A stretch of 64,000 nucleotides of DNA from Vermamoeba vermiformis (lineage: Eukaryota > Tubulinea > Echinamoebida). Within the stretch, counting starts at the first letter, position 1; every line of letters starts with the position of its first letter. The notes under the pieces are model-generated. The model saw only the letters and a list, made by a program, of their open reading frames with translations, had not been told where the DNA came from and ran no database searches. Made by a program: the position numbers and the translations under genes. The DNA is taken from positions 656,739 to 720,738 of the forward strand of contig JBEWZL010000260.1 in assembly GCA_045837725.1 (NCBI GenBank), read 5' to 3'. Below are positions 60,001-64,000 of this stretch, piece by piece.

Positions 60001-60869
60001 ATTAAGGCAGTTAATAAAATTAATAAACGAGCTCCCGCTAAAGATCTGATGCTGTTATTTTTAGCTTGGACAGATCGACCACAAGGGTCGAATATTTATT
60101 AAAATTGTTGATTAACAGCTGACAGTGACGCGCCACGGTCGCCACGGCCGTTCAGCGCGAGTTATTTCGAGGATAGACGCGTGCGAATCTTGGATTCTCA
60201 ACAGATCGACCACAAGGGTCGGTTTGTTCATTTGGATAATTTTTATTGAATCATTAGGTAACGCGCCAAACGACTTTCAGCGTCGTTGCAGCGCGACATT
60301 CAAAGCAAGATCTAAAGTGTTGCGAATCTCGGTGCAGAGAACGAGATAATTAAAGGTAATAAATTTTAAAATACCCTTCCACCATCTATAAAATTATTCT
60401 ACGCTTAATTGAATTTAAATTAAATTTATAGTTTTAATGAAATCTTGCGAGATTCGGATCGAGCTTAGTGCTCGTGTTTTATCCGAATCTCAAGTAAAAT
60501 AGTATTAAATCACATTAATTACACAATATTAACGTTTATTTTTTATTATAGACTCCACGTAGAAATTTTTAGCGCGATCGCGAAAGTCCTACTCACTTTC
60601 TGTTCGCGAGATCCCGACCACCAATGGTTGTATTATTGTCTTCTGGTGCCCTCCATTCGTGTCCCGCTGCAGGGACGATCACCATTGCTCGCCGACGGGG
60701 TCGGTAACTTGATGGCGAGATCGAATCCGCCCAGACCGTGGAAATAATTCGGTAAGTTTTTAAAGATATTCAATGGTGATAGAATAATCGTACCAATGCG
60801 TCGATTATTCATTTAAAAATCAACTTAAATTTATAAATTTTGTTAAATTCGTATCGAGCTTCCCGCTCG
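57061..60869 (+). repeat. Recurrent GATCGAGC-N5-GCTCG hairpin (four copies)
   Basis: Copies at 57061-57079, 58795-58813, 60456-60474 and 60851-60869. The stem is CGAGC/GCTCG (CGAG/CTCG in the first) with loops TTTCCA, TTCGT, TTAGT and TTCCC. Three of the four lie 236-243 bp upstream of the GGATCT hairpin described separately, within intronic or inter-exon sequence. Confidence 0.85.
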
Positions 60870-61130
60870 TGCAAAGTTTAAATCATTGGTTATTCTCTTA
60901 TCAATACAATATGATAATTGTTATTTTATAGGTTATTTCGGTGTCGTCTGCACGCATCCGTACGGATCGTTCGCGAAGTCGAACCCTCAATCCCCACTAA
61001 CTCTTCAAGCGTAAGTAGTTTAAATTTATTATATTATTCTATTCAATATTCTAATGCTATTTATTTTGGCGTTAAAAGTTACACGGGACGGATCTCGAAC
61101 GCGATCTTCATGCGTTATCAGATCCATTAC
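57141..61130 (+). ncRNA. Putative spliced noncoding RNA: array of about 20 or more mini-exons
   Basis: Exons inferred from donor, branch and acceptor: 57141-57222, 57282-57348, 57510-57605, 57667-57740, 57803-57863, 57918-58010, 58069-58147, 58205-58290, 58344-58430, 58622-58716, 58881-58953, 59013-59092, 59146-59244, 59295-59387, 59448-59523, 59576-59663, 59718-59818, then less regular exons to 61.1 kb. Lengths are 61-101 nt with introns of about 53-70 nt in the regular runs, making a period near 140 bp. Nearly all donors are GTAAGT, and CTAAT or CTAAC branch sites are visible. Every reading frame is stopped within most exons, so this is not a protein gene. Many exons contain short stems (GATCGAAAACTCGATC; TTCGGG...CCCGAA; ATCCGCAACTTCAGCGGAT). 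A snoRNA or other small-RNA host, a structured lncRNA, or a long-decayed gene are the options; regular size and stem conservation favour RNA function. Confidence 0.55.
57303..61120 (+). repeat. GGATCT-linked covarying hairpin in three exons
   Basis: Copies at 57303-57329, 59034-59060 and 61090-61116. Stem and loop: ATCGCG-ATCTTCA-CGCGAT, AACGCG-ATCTTCT-CGCGTT, AACGCG-ATCTTCA-TGCGTT. The second base pair changes from T-A to A-T with both sides changed, and the closing pair of copy 3 becomes G-U. Confidence 0.85.
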
Positions 61131-61199
61131 ATTTTATATATACTTGGGGTTGACGGATGTTTGGGTTATGGAAAAAATACTAAGTCGAACGGCCAATGC

Positions 61200-61905
61200 A
61201 TGAAATATCCTCTGGACAACACCAGAGGCGTTACGTTCAAGGCAACAACATGGGAGGTCGTTACCTTCAAGGCGACAACGTCCAAAGTTGGGTAGGTCGT
61301 TACCTTCAAGGCGACAACGTCCAAAGTCAGGTAGGTCGTTACCTTCAAGGCGATGACGTCCAAAGTCAGGGAGGTCGTTACCTTCAAGGCGACAACATGA
61401 GAGGTCGTTACCTTTAAGGCGACAACATGGGAGGTCGTTACCTTCAAGGTGACAACATCCAAAGTTGGTTAGGTTGTTACCCTCAAGGCGACGACGTCCA
61501 AAGTCAGGTAGGTCGTTACCTTCAAGGCAACAACGTCCAAAGTCAGGGAGGTCGTTACCTTCAAGGCGACAACGTTGGGGGTTGTTACCTTCAAGGCGAC
61601 AACGTCCAAAGTCAGGTAGGTCGTTACCTTCAAGGCGACGACATCCAAAGTCAGGGAGGTCGTTACCTTCAAGGCGACGACGTCCAAAGTCAGGTAGGTC
61701 GTTACCTTCAAGGCGACAACGTCCAAAGTCAGGGAGGTCGTTACCTTCAAGGCGATGACGTCCAAAGTCAGGGAGGTCGTTACCTTCAAGGCGACGACGT
61801 CCAAAGTCAGGTAGGTCGTTACCTTCAAGGCGACAACGTCCAAAGTCAGGGAGGTCGTTACCTTCAAGGCGACGATGTCCGAAGTTAGGTAGGTTGTTAC
61901 CTTCA
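61200..61905. repeat. 39-bp minisatellite (about 17 units)
   Basis: The unit is GGTCGTTACCTTCAAGGCGA then CAACGTCCAAAGTCAGGTA, with shorter variants lacking the CGTCCAAAGTCAG part. As the unit is a multiple of three and lacks stops, long frames appear on both strands (GRYLQGDNVQSQ and VVALKVTTYLTLD); neither has a credible start or flank, so it is not called a gene. Confidence 0.95.
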
Positions 61906-61954
61906 AGGCATTGCCTTTGTTTTTAATACATCAGTGCAATAATTGAGTGAAGAG

Positions 61955-63323
61955 TTATAATTTTATTTTATGTTTGAATTTGTTGGCGATCCTACGACAC
62001 TTTTTGTTAAATCTACGTTTTAACCTTGCAATCTCTTTGTCATTGGCTGCGCTCTCATCTTCGCTTTCAGTGCAGTCGTCAGAATAATCAGGAAAAGTAA
62101 CACTATTAAACATTAGAAATTGAAAAGAATTGGATTATAACACATACTTGCAAAGAACATCACAATACGGAACAAACATTGTATCAACATCTTCAGTTTC
62201 TCTCTTTGGAGCAGCAGACTGGTGATTGCGCGGCTTTTTGACGCGTGTCTCAGTAGTTGGTAATCCCTTTCTTTTGGAATTGCTTGCCTCCAGCTGGTAC
62301 AATTAGCAAAGCTACAGGATGAACATCATACTAACCCTTTGCCAAGTAAAGTAATGAGATAGCCCTGGCCCTTGGAGAACTGCATCCATTTTGCTCCAAT
62401 TTTGCGGCAAATCAACAGACTCACATGTTGAATAACAAATTTCTTCTCGTTGAGAGACCAAAGTAACACTGTACCAGCTTACAGTTGTTTCACGACAAGC
62501 TTGTTGCCGAAATGAAAACAGCAACACAGATCTTAATTCAAGCCATCCAAAGTCCATGAAATTGACACAGTTCAGTGCCAACGATGACATATGTAAAAAC
62601 TGACCAATAAATTCAGTGCTCATGCGTTGAAGAAGGTTGCGGTTGTGGTCGTGCTTTAAAAATTGTCGAGCATTGATGAATGGACGTATTTCTGTAAAGA
62701 TATGAGTCTTTTGTTTACTGCAAATCTGGAGATTACCAAAATAATAATATAGCCGTTGAAGAATCTCATTGACGAGCAACGGACCAAAACCATTAAATAA
62801 GTAAGGATCAAGCAGAGCCTCAAACAAAGTGATTTGTCGCAAGTAATCACTCTGAGTTGACAAGACAGTTGTGAGGTTCGCGGTGAACAGAGCTGATTCT
62901 AAGAGAATGTCAGGGCCGTAAGCATCCCACGCCAGTTCAGGCTGAAAGACCACCACAGATCTGCCAACCCCTTCATCCACCAACAATAGAGAGTTGCCAG
63001 TAACCGTTTTCATTGCTAAAGGGGCTTGCTCTACTACAGCCGGTGCCACACTGTCATGAGCAGCAAAAACCATATAACTGCCCTTGGAAATACACAATCG
63101 CAATGCCCATCCCTCATTGAATATGATACCAAGCTCTCTCCCGCGTGTTTTTACCTAGGAATTGTCAATTAAGCTGACTTTAAATGTTTTTATTACCGCG
63201 TACAGTTTGTACAGTTAATTTTAGTTGCTGTACAAGGGCAGGTTTAATTTCGCAAAATTCTTCTGATTTTATCGACTTCTCGAGCCATTGTTGCAAAGAA
63301 ACGCAGTCCGTGTACTCGAGCAT
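61955..63323 (-). CDS. Orphan protein with basic, nuclear-type C-terminus
   Basis: The exon opening at about 63348 contains ATG 63323 (MLEYTDCVSLQQWLEKSIKS). It ends QLKLTVQTVR at a GTAATA donor. The next exon reads VKTRGRELGIIFNEGWALRL to GLSHYFTWQR, including LLLVDEGVGRSVVVFQPELA and FEALLDPYLFNGFGPLLVNE. An intron with a branch GCTAAT leads to LEASNSKRKGLPTTETRVKK, then a last exon with an acidic stretch (DYSDDCTESEDESAANDKE) and a basic end (RLKRRFNKKCRRIANKFKHK). Stop TAA at 61955-61957. All junctions are in frame, so the gene looks functional. No family recognised; nucleic-acid binding is inferred from the tail. Confidence 0.6.
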
Positions 63324-63348
63324 TCTACCAATTCTTCTGCCACCAGGC

Positions 63349-64000
63349 CTAAATAAAAATTTTGTTAATATAATGGCTTTATATTTACTATTAATTTAAC
63401 TAACAATTATCATATCGATTTAATGACGCGCCGGGAGAACTCCAAATTGCCAATTAATTGTAACTAATTTATTAATATTTTAAATATTTAAATTAACGCG
63501 ATCATCAAACAATAGGAATTTCGTACTGCAGATCGTAATTGCAATTAACAAAATTCTAACTCCAATGTGTACTTACGTTACCGATCAGCTCGTTATTACG
63601 CTACAATTTTTTGTTTAAACGGTACTCTACTCTTTCCATTAAAACAAAAGTAATATTTTAATTTTTTAGTGAGCATTCGAATGAGAATGGCGCCACTAAA
63701 TTTTAATCCACGGGTGAGCGGATTAAAATCCGTTTTAAAACGGAAACAATTAACGTTCACGAATGGGCGAACGCGTCCACAATTTAGCGGACTATAATAG
63801 CACTTACCTTGTGCTTGTCACTGCAATTTGTTCGTGTGAAAGCAAATTTTAATCTCCGATCTAATTTTAGAAAAACACGTGACCGCCACGTGCTTGTGTC
63901 AGAAATTATTTTCCGCGTTTGTTTCATTTTAAATACTTCGCGTAGTCAACACAACACAAGGGCCCAAACGTCCGTCGTGTTGTTGTTGGCGAACTGTGGA
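63349..64000. other. Palindrome-rich stretch at the window end
   Basis: Contains CCGTTTTAAAACGG at about 63730-63743, a CACGTG pair around 63877-63893, and arms GTCAACACAACAC (63947) and GTGTTGTTGTTGGC (63978) flanking about 18 nt. No gene seen; it may be promoter space for the orphan gene or the edge of an element. Confidence 0.45.

Larger units (their letters stand above)
54750..60221 (+). repeat. ACAGATCGACC-ACAAG-GGTCG hairpin (four copies)
   Basis: Copies at 54750-54771, 56783-56804, 60070-60091 and 60201-60221. Each is followed after about 35-50 nt by ACGCGCC or ACGTGCC and then a GCGCGA-type arm, forming a two-hairpin module shared by the 0.6-kb repeats and the 3' part of the mini-exon array. 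Confidence 0.85.

Noticed and set aside
53640-61000. tRNA or snRNA genes among the small hairpins
   Set aside because: No cloverleaf with A and B boxes and no Sm-site snRNA pattern was found by eye.
61166-61906. Repeat proteins on both strands of the 39-bp minisatellite
   Set aside because: Open frames follow from unit length and lack of stops; no flanking coding sequence or credible start.
50294-63950. LTR elements, LINEs, Polinton-like or other virus-derived elements in the repeat-rich part
   Set aside because: No reverse transcriptase, integrase, capsid or polymerase motifs and no long terminal repeats were recognised; the 0.6-kb direct repeats bracket no such gene.

Overview
The window is nuclear DNA of a microbial eukaryote. 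Nearly every gene is broken by short introns of about 45-150 bp, with GTAAGT or GTACGT donors and a CTAAT, CTAAC or CTGAC-like branch site just upstream of the AG. Genes are 50-500 bp apart on both strands. The gene content (pepsin-like and TPP1-like secreted proteases, a GH5 cellulase with a GPI-like tail, a GAF hybrid histidine kinase, a Zn2Cys6 regulator, Asn/Gly-rich tracts, 7TM proteins) fits a free-living amoeboid or slime-mould-like protist, most likely amoebozoan. The lineage is an inference; no rRNA or organelle marker is present.

Layout. 1-9.8 kb: truncated P450, secreted aspartic protease, TAF7, a degraded-looking P-loop NTPase, a TPP1-type sedolisin, a hemerythrin-like protein. 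10.2-13.5 kb: a large PA-domain 7TM protein with an Asn/Gly-rich insert and a 9-residue-repeat tail. 15-25.5 kb: hybrid histidine kinase, a BAG-Hsp20 fusion, pirin, a CYTH protein, an armadillo-MYND protein. 25.9-32.4 kb: a same-strand cluster of four short-chain dehydrogenases plus a duplicated last-exon fragment. 32.6-44.4 kb: glyoxalase II, TruA, an ankyrin protein, an F-box/LRR protein, a second 7TM protein and a Zn2Cys6 factor. 45-50.3 kb: a decaying GH5 cellulase, an orphan membrane protein and a sugar transporter.

50.3-64 kb is different in kind. It has few genes (an LRR-like protein and an orphan basic nuclear-type protein) and many structured repeats: a 41-bp hairpin array, intronic TCGTCTCC hairpins, a duplicated 0.6-kb module, a 39-bp minisatellite and, most striking, two back-to-back arrays of tiny exons. 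The plus-strand array (about 57.1-61.1 kb) shows about 20 exons of 61-101 nt separated by introns of about 53-70 nt, with near-invariant GTAAGT donors and no reading frame. One exon hairpin recurs three times with a base-pair-preserving change. This looks like a spliced, structured noncoding RNA locus and is the best candidate here for an undescribed system.

How the genes relate: the secreted proteases and cellulase are digestive; the two 7TM proteins and the histidine kinase are signalling candidates; BAG-Hsp20 is a chaperone module; the SDR cluster grew by local duplication with apparent gene conversion. No operon-like organisation is expected or seen.
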